A stretch of DNA of 42,575 bases from assembly GCA_013361935.1 (NCBI GenBank), contig JABFXC010000133.1, positions 1-42,575 on the forward strand, read 5' to 3'. This stretch comes from Gemmatimonadaceae bacterium (GTDB lineage: Bacteria; Gemmatimonadota; Gemmatimonadetes; Gemmatimonadales; Gemmatimonadaceae). The first letter of the stretch is position 1. Every line of letters begins with the position of its first letter. The notes under the pieces were generated by a model that had not been told where the DNA came from, did not search any database, and was given only the letters and a program-made list of their open reading frames with translations. Made by a program: the position numbers and the translations under genes. Of this stretch, positions 17,463 to 25,166 are shown in pieces.

Positions 17463-18533
17463 ATGTTCAGCTCTTCCTCCCTCGCCTTTCTCAAGCGTCT
17501 CCTCGACACGCCGGGCCCCTCCGGCTACGAATCCGCACCCGCCCGCGTCTGGCGCGAGGAAGCGAAGTCCTTCGGCGCCGACCTGAGCCAGGACGTCGCC
17601 GGCAACAGCATGGCGACGATCAACGCGCAGGGCTCTCCGACGATCATGCTCGACGGCCACATCGACGAGATCGGGGTGATCGTCCAGTACATCGACGACG
17701 AGGGCTACGTCCACATCTCGCCGATCGGCGGGTGGGACCCGCAGGTGCTCGTCGCGCAGCGCATCCGCTTCATCACCGAGAAGGGCGACGTCTTCGGCGT
17801 CGTCGGCAAGAAGCCGATCCACCTCATCAAGGCGGAGGATCGCGAGAAGGCGTCGAAGATCACCGACCTCTGGGTCGACATCGGCGCGAAGAGCAAGGCG
17901 GAAGCGTCGGGGCGTCTGATGGTCGGCGATCCGGGCGTCATCGACTCGAAGGCGATGGACTTCCCGAACGGCCGGCTCGTCTCCCGCTCGATCGACGACC
18001 GGATCGGCGCCTTCGTGGTCCTCGAGGCGCTGCGGCGCTACGCGCAGAAGCCGGGAAAGGCGAAGGTCGTCGCCGTCGCCACGACGCAGGAGGAGATCGC
18101 CTGGAACGGCGGGGGCGCCCTCGTCTGCGCCGAGTGCATCGGCCCGCAGATGGCCGTCGTCGTCGACGTCACCTTCGCGACCGACCATCCGGGGATGGAG
18201 AAGAAGGAGCACGGCGAGCACCCGTTAGGCAGCGGCCCGGTGCTCTCGCGCGGCGGCCTGATCTCCCCGGTCGCCTTCCGCCTCCTCCGCGACGCGGCCG
18301 CGCGCCTCAAGATGCCCCACTCGCTCCACGGCGTCGGCCGCGACACCAGCACCAACGCCGACGCGATCGCCATCGCCCGCGAGGGCGTCGCGACGGCGCT
18401 GCTCTCGATCCCGAACCGCTACATGCACTCCCCGAACGAGATGATCGACATCGCCGACGTCGACGCGGCCGCGGAGCTGCTCGCGGAGATGTGTCGCTCT
18501 GTCGATTCGTCCGTCGATTTCACGGATCGGTAG
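17463..18533 (+). CDS. M42 family metallo-aminopeptidase
   Basis: This 356-residue cytoplasmic protein matches the M42 (glutamyl aminopeptidase/deblocking aminopeptidase) family. Metal ligands and catalytic residues can be read: His66 (LDGHIDEIG), Asp178 or 179 (SRSIDDRIG), the Glu210-Glu211 pair (TTQEEIAWNGG), Asp235 (VVVDVTFATD) and His322 (IPNRYMHSPNE). The PGPSGYE motif near residue 17 is also typical. M42 enzymes form large tetrahedral dodecamers that trim peptides, so this one probably finishes peptides imported by transporters such as the OPT protein encoded 10 kb upstream. No signal peptide is present. The stop is followed within 10 bp by the first copy of a palindromic repeat element. 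Confidence 0.95.
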   Translation: MFSSSSLAFLKRLLDTPGPSGYESAPARVWREEAKSFGADLSQDVAGNSMATINAQGSPTIMLDGHIDEIGVIVQYIDDEGYVHISPIGGWDPQVLVAQRIRFITEKGDVFGVVGKKPIHLIKAEDREKASKITDLWVDIGAKSKAEASGRLMVGDPGVIDSKAMDFPNGRLVSRSIDDRIGAFVVLEALRRYAQKPGKAKVVAVATTQEEIAWNGGGALVCAECIGPQMAVVVDVTFATDHPGMEKKEHGEHPLGSGPVLSRGGLISPVAFRLLRDAAARLKMPHSLHGVGRDTSTNADAIAIAREGVATALLSIPNRYMHSPNEMIDIADVDAAAELLAEMCRSVDSSVDFTDR

Positions 18534-18540
18534 ATACCGG

Positions 18541-18850
18541 AGCGGGAAACCGCGGGGCGGGAGAGGGGTTCCATTGGAACCGGCGGGGCGGAGAGCGGAA
18601 TACCGCGGTGCGGGGCGCGGAGGGCGGGAAAGGACCTATATGGACTGTGGCCGACGCGCGGCGCCGAAGGCGCCGCAGTCGGCCACTTTCCTTGCAGGCA
18701 GGTTCTCGCTCCAACGACCCCGCCCTGTTTCTTCCCGCCCCGCAGTATTCCGCCCTCCGCCCCGCCCTTTCCAACGGAACCCATCTCCCGCCCCGCAGTA
18801 TTCCGCTCCCCGCACCGCCCTTTCCAATGGTACCCGCCCCGTCGTTTCAG
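18541..18850. repeat. Palindromic intergenic repeat element, copy 1
   Basis: The element is a long imperfect inverted repeat. The right end (GGTACCCGCCCCGTCGTTTCA, about 18829-18849) is nearly the complement of the left end of copy 2. A central hairpin at 18648-18685 pairs GTGGCCGAC with GTCGGCCAC and GCGGCGCC with GGCGCCGC around a GAA loop. The left arm carries GCGGAATACCGCGG (18595-18608); the right arm carries the related word twice (around 18740 and 18795), because a roughly 54-bp piece is duplicated there. A one-sided core, GAAAGGACCTATATGGACTG, precedes the hairpin. The right end contains the ATG of the GH9 gene. No transposase or clear target-site duplication is visible. Confidence 0.85.
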
Positions 18851-20617
18851 CGGATCCCGCTCCTCCTGGCAGCGCTGATTCTCCCGACCGCGCTTCACGC
18901 GCAACCGACCCGGTTCGTTCGCGTCAATCAGCTGGGCTACCTCCCCGGGGCGGTGAAGGTCGCCGTCCTGTGTTCGCTTTCCCCTGACAGCACGCCGACC
19001 TTCACCGTCGTCGACAGCGCGAACCGCGTCGTCCTCGGTCCTCGTCGCGCGAAAGGGACGGGCGCCTTCGCCGGATGCGAGAGCACAGCTCGCCTGGACT
19101 TCAGCGCACTGAAGAAGCCCGGCCGCTACCGCGTGGTCGCCGGCGACGCGCGCTCGCCCGAGTTCCCGATCGGCGGCGGCGTCTACGCCGGCGCGGCGGA
19201 CACGCTGCTCTACTACATGCGGCAGCAGCGGTCGGGCTTCAATCCGTTCTTCAACGACTCCGTCCATCGCCACGATGGGATCCTCGTCGACGACTCGGCG
19301 CGCGCCGGCGCGTTCATCCCGACCAGCGGCGGCTGGGCGGACGCGTCGGACTACCTGCAGTACGTCGCGACCTCGGCGACCGCGGCGACGTCGCTGATGC
19401 TCGCCTGGCGCGATCACCCGCGCGCGTTCGACGACGCGTTCGACGCGCGTGGACTGCGCGGGCCCAACGGCATCCCCGACGTCGCCGACGAGGCGCGCCA
19501 CGGGCTCGAGTGGCTCCTCCGCATGTACGACGACGGCGCGCCGATGCTCAACCAGCTCGGCGACGATCGCGATCACACGTATCTCGATCTCCCGCCGACC
19601 GATTCGAGCGACTACGGCTGGGGGAAGGGGAAGGAGCGGCCGCTCTATCCCTGCACCGGGCGCCCGCAGGGACTCTTCAGGTACAGGAACCGCTCGACGG
19701 GGATGGCGTCGACCGCCGGGAAGTATGCGGCCGCCTTCGCGTTAGGCGCCCGGATGTTCGCGGCGCGCGACTCCGTCTTCGCCGACTCCCTGCGTCGCCG
19801 GGCCGCGGCCGCGTACGAGATCGGCCGCGCGTCGCCCGGCGCCTGCCAGACCGCGCCGGGCAAGGCGCCGTACTTCTACGAGGAAGCCAACTGGGCGGAC
19901 GACATGGAGCTCGCCGCCGCGGAGCTGCACCAGCTCACGCGCGACGCGCGCTACATGCGCGAGGGGCTCGAATACGCGCGCCAGGAGCCAGTCACGCCGT
20001 GGATGGGCGCCGACACCGCGCGCCACTACGAGTTCTATCCGTGGCACAACGCCGGCCACCACGAGCTCTGGCGCGCCGCCGCCCCACGCGAGCGCCGGCT
20101 GCTCGCGAGCTACTATCGCCGCGGGCTCGACGCCGTCGTCGCACGCGCGGGCAACGGCTTCCGCATGGGCGTTCCCTTCATCTGGTGCTCGAACGACCTC
20201 GTCGCCTCCTTCGCGACGCAGGCGCACCTCTATCGCGTCATGACCGGCGACCGCCGCTACGCGGAGTACGAGGCGGCGGCGCTCGACTGGCTCTTCGGCA
20301 CGAACCCCTGGGGCACCTCGATGGTCATCGGTCTCCCGTGGAGCGGCCGCTGGCCCCGCGACCCGCACTCGGTGCTGTCCTCACAGCTCCACGTCCCCAT
20401 CCTCGGCGGCCTCGTCGACGGCCCGGTGAAGCGCTCCATCTTCACCAACCTGCAGTACATCAGCCTCACGCACGAAGACTCCCTCGCCCCCTTCAACCGC
20501 GGCGCGGTGGTCTACCACGACGACTGGGGCGACTACTCCACCAACGAGCCGATCATGGACGGCACTTCGAATCTCGCGTACCTGTTGGCTTCTCTCGCGG
20601 AGGAGCACGATAGGTGA
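18827..20617 (+). CDS. Secreted glycoside hydrolase family 9 enzyme with N-terminal Ig-like domain
   Basis: The 596-residue protein has a signal peptide (to about residue 26, LPTALHA-Q). Residues about 28-115 are the CelD-type Ig-like domain that precedes many GH9 modules (FVRVNQLGYLPGAVKVAVL). The GH9 (alpha/alpha)6 domain follows: SGGWADASDYLQY with Asp172 and Asp175 as probable catalytic base positions, and a conserved end YSTNEPIMDGTSNLAYLLA with Glu574 as the probable acid. Family members are mostly endoglucanases; cellobiose- or exo-glucosaminidase-like activities also occur, so the substrate is a beta-glucan or related polymer. The only plausible start (ATG 18827) lies inside repeat copy 1, so the first seven residues (MVPAPSF) are encoded by the repeat arm. 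The stop codon lies at the edge of copy 2. Confidence 0.92.
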   Translation: MVPAPSFQRIPLLLAALILPTALHAQPTRFVRVNQLGYLPGAVKVAVLCSLSPDSTPTFTVVDSANRVVLGPRRAKGTGAFAGCESTARLDFSALKKPGRYRVVAGDARSPEFPIGGGVYAGAADTLLYYMRQQRSGFNPFFNDSVHRHDGILVDDSARAGAFIPTSGGWADASDYLQYVATSATAATSLMLAWRDHPRAFDDAFDARGLRGPNGIPDVADEARHGLEWLLRMYDDGAPMLNQLGDDRDHTYLDLPPTDSSDYGWGKGKERPLYPCTGRPQGLFRYRNRSTGMASTAGKYAAAFALGARMFAARDSVFADSLRRRAAAAYEIGRASPGACQTAPGKAPYFYEEANWADDMELAAAELHQLTRDARYMREGLEYARQEPVTPWMGADTARHYEFYPWHNAGHHELWRAAAPRERRLLASYYRRGLDAVVARAGNGFRMGVPFIWCSNDLVASFATQAHLYRVMTGDRRYAEYEAAALDWLFGTNPWGTSMVIGLPWSGRWPRDPHSVLSSQLHVPILGGLVDGPVKRSIFTNLQYISLTHEDSLAPFNRGAVVYHDDWGDYSTNEPIMDGTSNLAYLLASLAEEHDR

Positions 20618-20859
20618 AACGACGGGGCGGGTACCTTGGACACGGCGGGGCGGGGGGCGGAATACCGCGGCGCGGAGAGCGGGGGCCGGGAAAGGACCTA
20701 TACGGACTGAGGCCGACACGCGGCGCCTTTGGCGCCGCAGTCGGCCTCCGTTCCGAACAGGTGGCTTCTCGCACCGAAACTTCCGCCCTGTCTCTTTCCG
20801 CCCCGCGGTATTCCGCCCCTCGCCCCGCCCTTTTAAATGGTACCCGCCCGCCGTTTCAC
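20614..20859. repeat. Palindromic intergenic repeat element, copy 2
   Basis: The 246-bp element begins GTGAAACGACGGGGCGGGTA and ends with a near-complement (GGTACCCGCCCGCCGTTTCAC). The two arms can be aligned for about 75 bp, each carrying GGCGGAATACCGCGG. The central hairpin pairs GAGGCCGAC with GTCGGCCTC and GCGGCGCC with GGCGCCGC around a TTT loop. Compared with copy 1, one pair has changed from T-A to A-T on both sides, and only the loop (GAA versus TTT) differs freely. The core GAAAGGACCTATACGGACTG matches copy 1 except for one base. The left end overlaps the GH9 stop codon (TGA in GTGAAAC) and the right end overlaps the NUDIX stop codon. Confidence 0.88.
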
Positions 20860-21368
20860 TGATCGATCAACTGAGCGAGTCGAAGAAGAAGCTCTGACTG
20901 CGCCGGGTTCATCCTCACTCTCGCTTCTTCCACCGAGAACCACGCGCACCGGTCCACTTCCGGGTAGGTGATCCATCGCCCCGATCCCCGCGGCCATTCG
21001 GTGCGCGTGTCGTTGCTCGTCACCGTCGACGCGTCGGCGTCGCCTTCCCACGCCCATGCGTGCACGGTCTTCCCCGCCTTCTGCCGGATGCTGCCTAACG
21101 GCGTGAAGGGGCCGGGGGCCTCGATCCCCGTCTCCTCGCGGAACTCGCGCCGTGCCGCGACCAGCGCGTCCTCGCCGTCGTCGATCATCCCCTTCGGGAT
21201 CGTCCACGCGCCGACGTCGCGGTCCGCCCAGAAGGGACCCCCGGGATGCGCGAGGAACACCTCGAGCCCGCGCGGGCCGCGCCGGTAGAGCAGCAGCCCC
21301 GCGCTGACGTTCCGCCGCCTGGTCTTCTCCCCCGCGGGTGGCTTCCCCGCGCGCGCCTGCTCGGTCAT
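20856..21368 (-). CDS. NUDIX hydrolase
   Basis: The start at 21368 (ATG overlapping the TGA of the lipoprotein gene before it) gives 170 residues. The complete Nudix box runs from Gly60 to Ile82: GMIDDGE, seven residues, then REFREETGI, with all catalytic Glu and Arg present. The approach ASAGLLLYRR-like VSAGLLLYRRGPRGLEVFLAH and HPGGPFWADRDVGAWTIPKG match small NUDIX proteins described as predicted NTP pyrophosphohydrolases. It probably hydrolyses a nucleoside diphosphate derivative; the substrate is unknown. A basic, Lys/Arg-rich N-terminus of about 18 residues precedes the domain. The stop codon lies in the end of repeat copy 2. Confidence 0.93.
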   Translation of the reverse strand: MTEQARAGKPPAGEKTRRRNVSAGLLLYRRGPRGLEVFLAHPGGPFWADRDVGAWTIPKGMIDDGEDALVAARREFREETGIEAPGPFTPLGSIRQKAGKTVHAWAWEGDADASTVTSNDTRTEWPRGSGRWITYPEVDRCAWFSVEEARVRMNPAQSELLLRLAQLIDQ

Positions 21369-21724
21369 CAGCTCCCCGGCGGGATCTGGAGCACCACGGT
21401 GTCCCCGGGGACGACCGTGATCGACTCGGTGAGCGGTGAGCGGTTCCCGGCGAGGAAGTCCACCGAGAACCGGAGCGACGTCGGGCCGAAGATCACCGAA
21501 CGCGGGAGCTGCAGCGTCTGCGTGCTCGTCGCCGACACGAAGCCGATCCGGAGGCGCTGGGAGCTCGGCCACACGTACACGGTCGCGTCGGTGAAGGACC
21601 GGTTGTCGACGCGCACCCAGGCCGGCTGGTCCGGCGATCCGCCGCTCGCGGGCCTGTGGTAGCACGCGGCCAGCGGACCGAGCGCGAGCGTCAGGACGAC
21701 CAGCGAAAGACGAAGCATTCTCAT
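21368..21724 (-). CDS. Small putative lipoprotein, unknown function
   Basis: I choose the ATG at 21724 (MRMLRLSLVVLTLALGPLAAC), which gives a compact lipoprotein signal with lipobox LAAC (Cys21); an upstream in-frame ATG would add a non-signal-like stretch. The 118-residue product has a mature part of about 95 residues predicted to be beta-rich (PAWVRVDNRSFTDATVYVW, SLRFSVDFLAGNRSPL, ITVVPGDTVVLQIPPGS). The pattern of a short polar strand domain ending in GDTVVLQIPPGS is common in small Gemmatimonadota-type lipoproteins, but I recognise no named family. Its stop codon overlaps the NUDIX start (TGATG), so the two are translated together. Confidence 0.7.
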   Translation of the reverse strand: MRMLRLSLVVLTLALGPLAACYHRPASGGSPDQPAWVRVDNRSFTDATVYVWPSSQRLRIGFVSATSTQTLQLPRSVIFGPTSLRFSVDFLAGNRSPLTESITVVPGDTVVLQIPPGS

Positions 21725-21794
21725 CGGGCGCCTCCGTGGATACGGTGGGAAGCGTTGCACCGATGGTGCCATGCATCACGATCGTTCGCCACTC

Positions 21795-21814
21795 CCGCCC
21801 GCCGCGGCGGGCGG
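21795..21814. terminator. 20-bp GC palindrome after the HEAT-repeat gene
   Basis: CCGCCCGCCGCGGCGGGCGG is fully self-complementary and lies 11 bp after the stop of the minus-strand HEAT-repeat gene. It has no T-tract and no loop bases, so the terminator role is tentative. The remainder of 21725-21825 shows no gene. Confidence 0.4.
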
Positions 21815-21825
21815 CGGCGCCGGCG

Positions 21826-23406
21826 TCAGCTCTTCTTCGCCTGCGCGTCCATGAGCAGCCGGAACACCGCCTGCTTCACTTCCTTGTCCTTGTCCTCGAG
21901 CAGATGCTGCAGCGCGTTCTGCGCCGCCGGGGTCCGCGCCTCGCCTAACGCCTGGACAGCGGCGACGCGCAGCGCCGTCGGCTTCTTCTTGAAGATCCCC
22001 CCCGCCGGCTCCGCCGCCTTGATCAGCCGCTGCACCGCGTCGGCGGTGCCCAGCCGTCCGAGCGCGGCGACGATCGAGAGCTGGACCTCCTGGTCCTCCT
22101 CGTCGTCCAGCGCCTTCGTCAGCGTCCCCGCCGAGCGCAGCCCCTTCCGGCCGCCCATCCCCGCCGCCGCCTGCATCCGCACCTGCGGCGAGCTGTCGCG
22201 CATCGCCTGGCGCAGCGCGTCCACCGCCTTCGGCGACGTCAGCTTGGACAGCGCGGTGATCGCCGCCCGGCGCACGCGATCGTCGTCGTGCTTCAGCAGC
22301 TCCGTCAGCGGCCCCTGCGCCTGCTCCGCCTGCATCTCGCCGAGCAGGTCGGCGGCGTTGCGCGCGACGTACCAGCGCGCGTCCCCGAGCATGTGGATCA
22401 GCGCCGGCACGCCGGCGTTGAGCTTCACCAGCCCGTCGAAGTAGATGCGGCGGTCGCCCAGCGACTGCGCGCTCGTCAGCTGGTCGATCAGCGCGTCCGC
22501 ACCGTCCTCGCCGGAGCGGGAGAGCACGAGCATGCAGGCGTCGAGCAGCTCCTTCTTGCGCGGCATCATCTGCGCGACGGCGCGAAGCAGCGTCGGCTTG
22601 GTCAGCCGGCGGATCGACATGCCGTACGCGCGCTTGAGATCGGACTCGGGCGTCGCCGCCTCGCGTGCGACCACGCCGTGGAACGCCAGCGCGACGATGT
22701 CGTTCTTCCCCTCGCGCGCCGCGTTCTCGGCGACGGTGACGAGGTCGTCGAGCAGCCGCGTCGTCGCGTTCACCGACTTGGTCGCGTCGAGCTGCTGCAG
22801 CAGGTCGGCCGCGGAACCCTTCGGCTGCTGCTGCGCCGAGAAGAGCAGATAGCTCCCCGAATCCTCGGCCAGGAAGCCGTTGCCGACGCTGCCCGAGGCG
22901 CGCTTCGTCGCGCCGCTCGCGCGCGGGGCCGGCGCGCCGTTCGTCGCGGGCGGCGTCGCCCCGGCCGGGACCGCGGTGACCGTTCCCGTCGTCCGCGGCA
23001 TGAGCACTTCCTTTCCCGCGACCTTGATCTGCACCGTCTTCGCGCCGAGCGCCGCGACGCGTCCCTGCACCGCGTCTCCTCCATCGCCGGGCACCGCTTC
23101 GGCGGCGAGGATCCTCGCCACGCCGAGCAGATCGGCCGCGGCGGCGTTCTGGTCGATGACGATCTCGCGCACCGCGTGCCCGATCATCTGCGCGGTCAGG
23201 TCCTGCACCCCGGTCAGCGCCTCCGGAAGCGGCGAGCCGTTCACGCTCAGCCGCCAGTCCTGCGTCGCGAAGGTCACCGGCCCGTCCTTGGCGACGGTGA
23301 CGGAGGCGCGCAGCGCCGCCTTCTGCTCCTCGATGTTCGCGCTCTCGTTCAGCAGAAGCCAGACGAGCCGCGAGTAATGGCGGGCGAAGGTGACGGAGTA
23401 GTCCAT
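21826..23406 (-). CDS. HEAT-repeat protein with uncharacterised N-terminal domain
   Basis: The start ATG at 23406 gives 526 residues; AAGGAGG lies 17 nt upstream, farther than usual, and no nearer in-frame start was seen. Residues 1-110 form an uncharacterised domain (MDYSVTFARHYSRLVWLLLN). A low-complexity linker (about 145-175, rich in Ala, Pro, Thr) follows. Residues about 200-520 are repeated two-helix units of HEAT or PBS-lyase type, clearest at WYVARNAADLLGEM, DRVRRAAITALSKL, PQVRMQAAAGMGG, EVQLSIVAALGRLG and ALRVAAVQALGEAR. It has no signal peptide, so it is likely a cytoplasmic scaffold. Such proteins usually bind other proteins. The octamer CGTTAGGC falls in the QALGEA codons. Confidence 0.85.
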   Translation of the reverse strand: MDYSVTFARHYSRLVWLLLNESANIEEQKAALRASVTVAKDGPVTFATQDWRLSVNGSPLPEALTGVQDLTAQMIGHAVREIVIDQNAAAADLLGVARILAAEAVPGDGGDAVQGRVAALGAKTVQIKVAGKEVLMPRTTGTVTAVPAGATPPATNGAPAPRASGATKRASGSVGNGFLAEDSGSYLLFSAQQQPKGSAADLLQQLDATKSVNATTRLLDDLVTVAENAAREGKNDIVALAFHGVVAREAATPESDLKRAYGMSIRRLTKPTLLRAVAQMMPRKKELLDACMLVLSRSGEDGADALIDQLTSAQSLGDRRIYFDGLVKLNAGVPALIHMLGDARWYVARNAADLLGEMQAEQAQGPLTELLKHDDDRVRRAAITALSKLTSPKAVDALRQAMRDSSPQVRMQAAAGMGGRKGLRSAGTLTKALDDEEDQEVQLSIVAALGRLGTADAVQRLIKAAEPAGGIFKKKPTALRVAAVQALGEARTPAAQNALQHLLEDKDKEVKQAVFRLLMDAQAKKS

Positions 23407-23544
23407 TTCGAGTCGGGGAGTGCCCTCCTTCGGGCACGCAGCGGGAGCGACGGCGTGACGAATTAGGACCATCCAACGGCCTTCCGGGTCACGGCCCCCG
23501 CTGGCCGGGGGGGCGGCGGGTCCGTAAGATGGCGGATCGCGGGC

Positions 23545-23670
23545 GGGTGCCGGGTGCCGGGTGCCGGGTGCCGGGTGCCAGGGTGCCAGGGGCCAGGGGC
23601 CAGGGGCCAGGTGCCAGGCGGAAGGAACCGCGGCAACCCGGTCGACGCCGTTCCTCACGCCTGGCACCTG
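23545..23670. repeat. Tandem 7-bp repeats running into a long hairpin
   Basis: The divergent gap 23407-23716 holds five perfect GGGTGCC units (23545-23579), then variant units (AGGGGCC type) to about 23616. The last variant is half of a perfect 13-bp inverted repeat: CAGGTGCCAGGCG (23608-23620) with CGCCTGGCACCTG (23658-23670); AGGAAC and GTTCCT pair further inside. It would lie in the 5' leader of the plus-strand amidohydrolase gene. GGTCCGTAAGATGGC at 23519-23533 resembles the motif seen at 2380 and 36966 and may be promoter sequence. No gene is visible in this gap. Confidence 0.65.
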
Positions 23671-23716
23671 ATCCCCGCAGAGTCGCTCGTCGCAGTCCCC
23701 CACCACCCCACGAAAA

Positions 23717-25042
23717 GTGCGCCATCTCATCGCCGCTCTCGCTCTCGTCGCCGCCAGCCTCCCCGCCCAGGAGACCGTAGTCCTCCGCGCCGCGAGACTC
23801 ATCGACGGCACCGGTGCGCCCGCGGTCAGCGACGCGGTCGTCGTCGTCGCGGGCGATCGCATCGTCGCCGCCGGAAAGGCGGGCGCCATCGCCATCCCCG
23901 CGGGGGCGCGGACCATCGACCTCGGCGACGCGACCCTCCTTCCCGGCTTCATCGACGCGCACACCCACATCATCGGGCGGCCGCTGAGCGACCCGCGCAG
24001 CGATCTCGCCGCGGTGAAGGACTATCCCGGCTACGCGGCGATCGTCGGCGTCGCCAACGCGCGGAAGACGCTGATGGCCGGCTTCACCTCCATCCGCGTC
24101 CTCGGCTCGCCGGACTTCGACGACATGGCGCTGCGCGCGGCGATCGACGCCGGCACCGTCCCCGGTCCGCGCATCGAGGCGGCCGGACACTCCTTCGGCA
24201 TCACCGGCGGTCACTGCGACGAGAACGGCTACAAGCCGGGAATGATGGACGCCGACTATCGCACCGGCGTCGCCGACGGCGTCGACGAGGTGCGCAAGGC
24301 GGTGCGCTACCAGGTGAAGTACGGCGCCGACGTCATCAAGATCTGCGCGACCGGTGGCGTCCTCTCCGAGGGGGACGCGGTCGGAGCGACGCAGTACACC
24401 CTCGAGGAGATGAAGGCCGTCGTCGACGAGGCGCGAAAGCTCGATCGAAAGGTCGCTGCGCACGCCCACGGCACCGAGGGGATCAAGCTCGCCGTGCAGG
24501 CGGGCGTCGCGAGCATCGAGCACGGCTCCTTCCTCGACGAGGAGGGCGCGAAGATGATGGCGCAGCGCGGCACGTACCTCGTCCCCACGCTCAGCGCCGG
24601 CGAGTTCACCGAGAACGCGGCGAAATCCGGACGCCTCACCGGCCTCCGCGCGCAGAAGGCCCTCGCCGCCGCCGCGGCGATGCGCAACGCCATCCGCGTC
24701 GCCATGAAGAACAACGTCCCCATCGCGTTAGGCACCGACGCCGGCGTCGGCGACCACGGCGCGAATGGCCACGAGTTCACCCTCATGGTCAACTGGGGCG
24801 GGATGACCCCGATGCAGGCGATCGTCGCCGGCACCTCGAGCGCGGCGAAGCTCCTCGGCTGGGACACCCGCGTCGGCACCGTCGCCGCGGGGAAGCTCGC
24901 CGACGTCGTCGCCGTCCCCGGCAATCCACTGAGCGACGTCACCCTTCTCGAGAAGCCGAGCTTCGTGATGAAGAACGGCGTCGTGTACAAGCAGCGCGGC
25001 GCGGAAGCCTTGACGAGTGCGTCCACTTCCAACGCTCCGTGA
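23717..25042 (+). CDS. Secreted metal-dependent amidohydrolase (imidazolonepropionase/Xaa-Pro dipeptidase-like, COG1228 type)
   Basis: The start is GTG at 23717, giving a short signal peptide (MRHLIAALALVAASLPAQE) and 441 residues. Metal-site residues are His82 and His84 (FIDAHTHIIG), Lys208 (GADVIKICATGG, the usual carboxylated Lys), His249 (VAAHAHGTEG), His269 (SIEHGSFLDEE) and Asp341 (ALGTDAGVG). This set and the GGVLSEGD stretch match the amidohydrolase subgroup that includes Sgx9260-like and prolidase-type enzymes acting on N-acyl or Pro dipeptides. The substrate cannot be given. A repeated hairpin-rich leader precedes the gene. Together with the YtcJ-like gene at 15.6 kb it makes two secreted amidohydrolases in the window. 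Confidence 0.92.
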   Translation: MRHLIAALALVAASLPAQETVVLRAARLIDGTGAPAVSDAVVVVAGDRIVAAGKAGAIAIPAGARTIDLGDATLLPGFIDAHTHIIGRPLSDPRSDLAAVKDYPGYAAIVGVANARKTLMAGFTSIRVLGSPDFDDMALRAAIDAGTVPGPRIEAAGHSFGITGGHCDENGYKPGMMDADYRTGVADGVDEVRKAVRYQVKYGADVIKICATGGVLSEGDAVGATQYTLEEMKAVVDEARKLDRKVAAHAHGTEGIKLAVQAGVASIEHGSFLDEEGAKMMAQRGTYLVPTLSAGEFTENAAKSGRLTGLRAQKALAAAAAMRNAIRVAMKNNVPIALGTDAGVGDHGANGHEFTLMVNWGGMTPMQAIVAGTSSAAKLLGWDTRVGTVAAGKLADVVAVPGNPLSDVTLLEKPSFVMKNGVVYKQRGAEALTSASTSNAP

Positions 25043-25064
25043 GGCGGCGGCTGGAGGCAGGACG

Positions 25065-25120
25065 CTGCAAGCAGGAGGCTATGAGCAGGAGGCCTCCAGC
25101 CTCCAGCCTCCTGCTTCCAG
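25065..25120. repeat. Hairpin made of AGCAGGAGGC words between amidohydrolase and HDAC-like genes
   Basis: CTGCAAGCAGGAGGCT (25065-25080) pairs with AGCCTCCTGCTTCCAG (25105-25120) at 15 of 16 positions. The 24-nt loop repeats the same words (AGCAGGAGGC again at 25084) and holds the palindrome GGAGGCCTCC (25087-25096). It starts about 22 bp after the amidohydrolase stop, so it may act as terminator, although no U-tract follows. Confidence 0.55.
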
Positions 25121-25166
25121 CCTGATGAGGGAATGACGACTCGACGCTCGGACTGAGGCGGAACCG

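Noticed and set aside
18574..18987. Pro/Arg-rich frames on both strands of the palindromic elements
   Set aside because: They follow the repeat rather than a conserved protein; frames differ between copies and no ribosome binding site was seen.
23545..23616. Regular 7-bp repeats considered as a CRISPR array
   Set aside because: Units are far too short, adjacent without spacers, and no cas gene is present.
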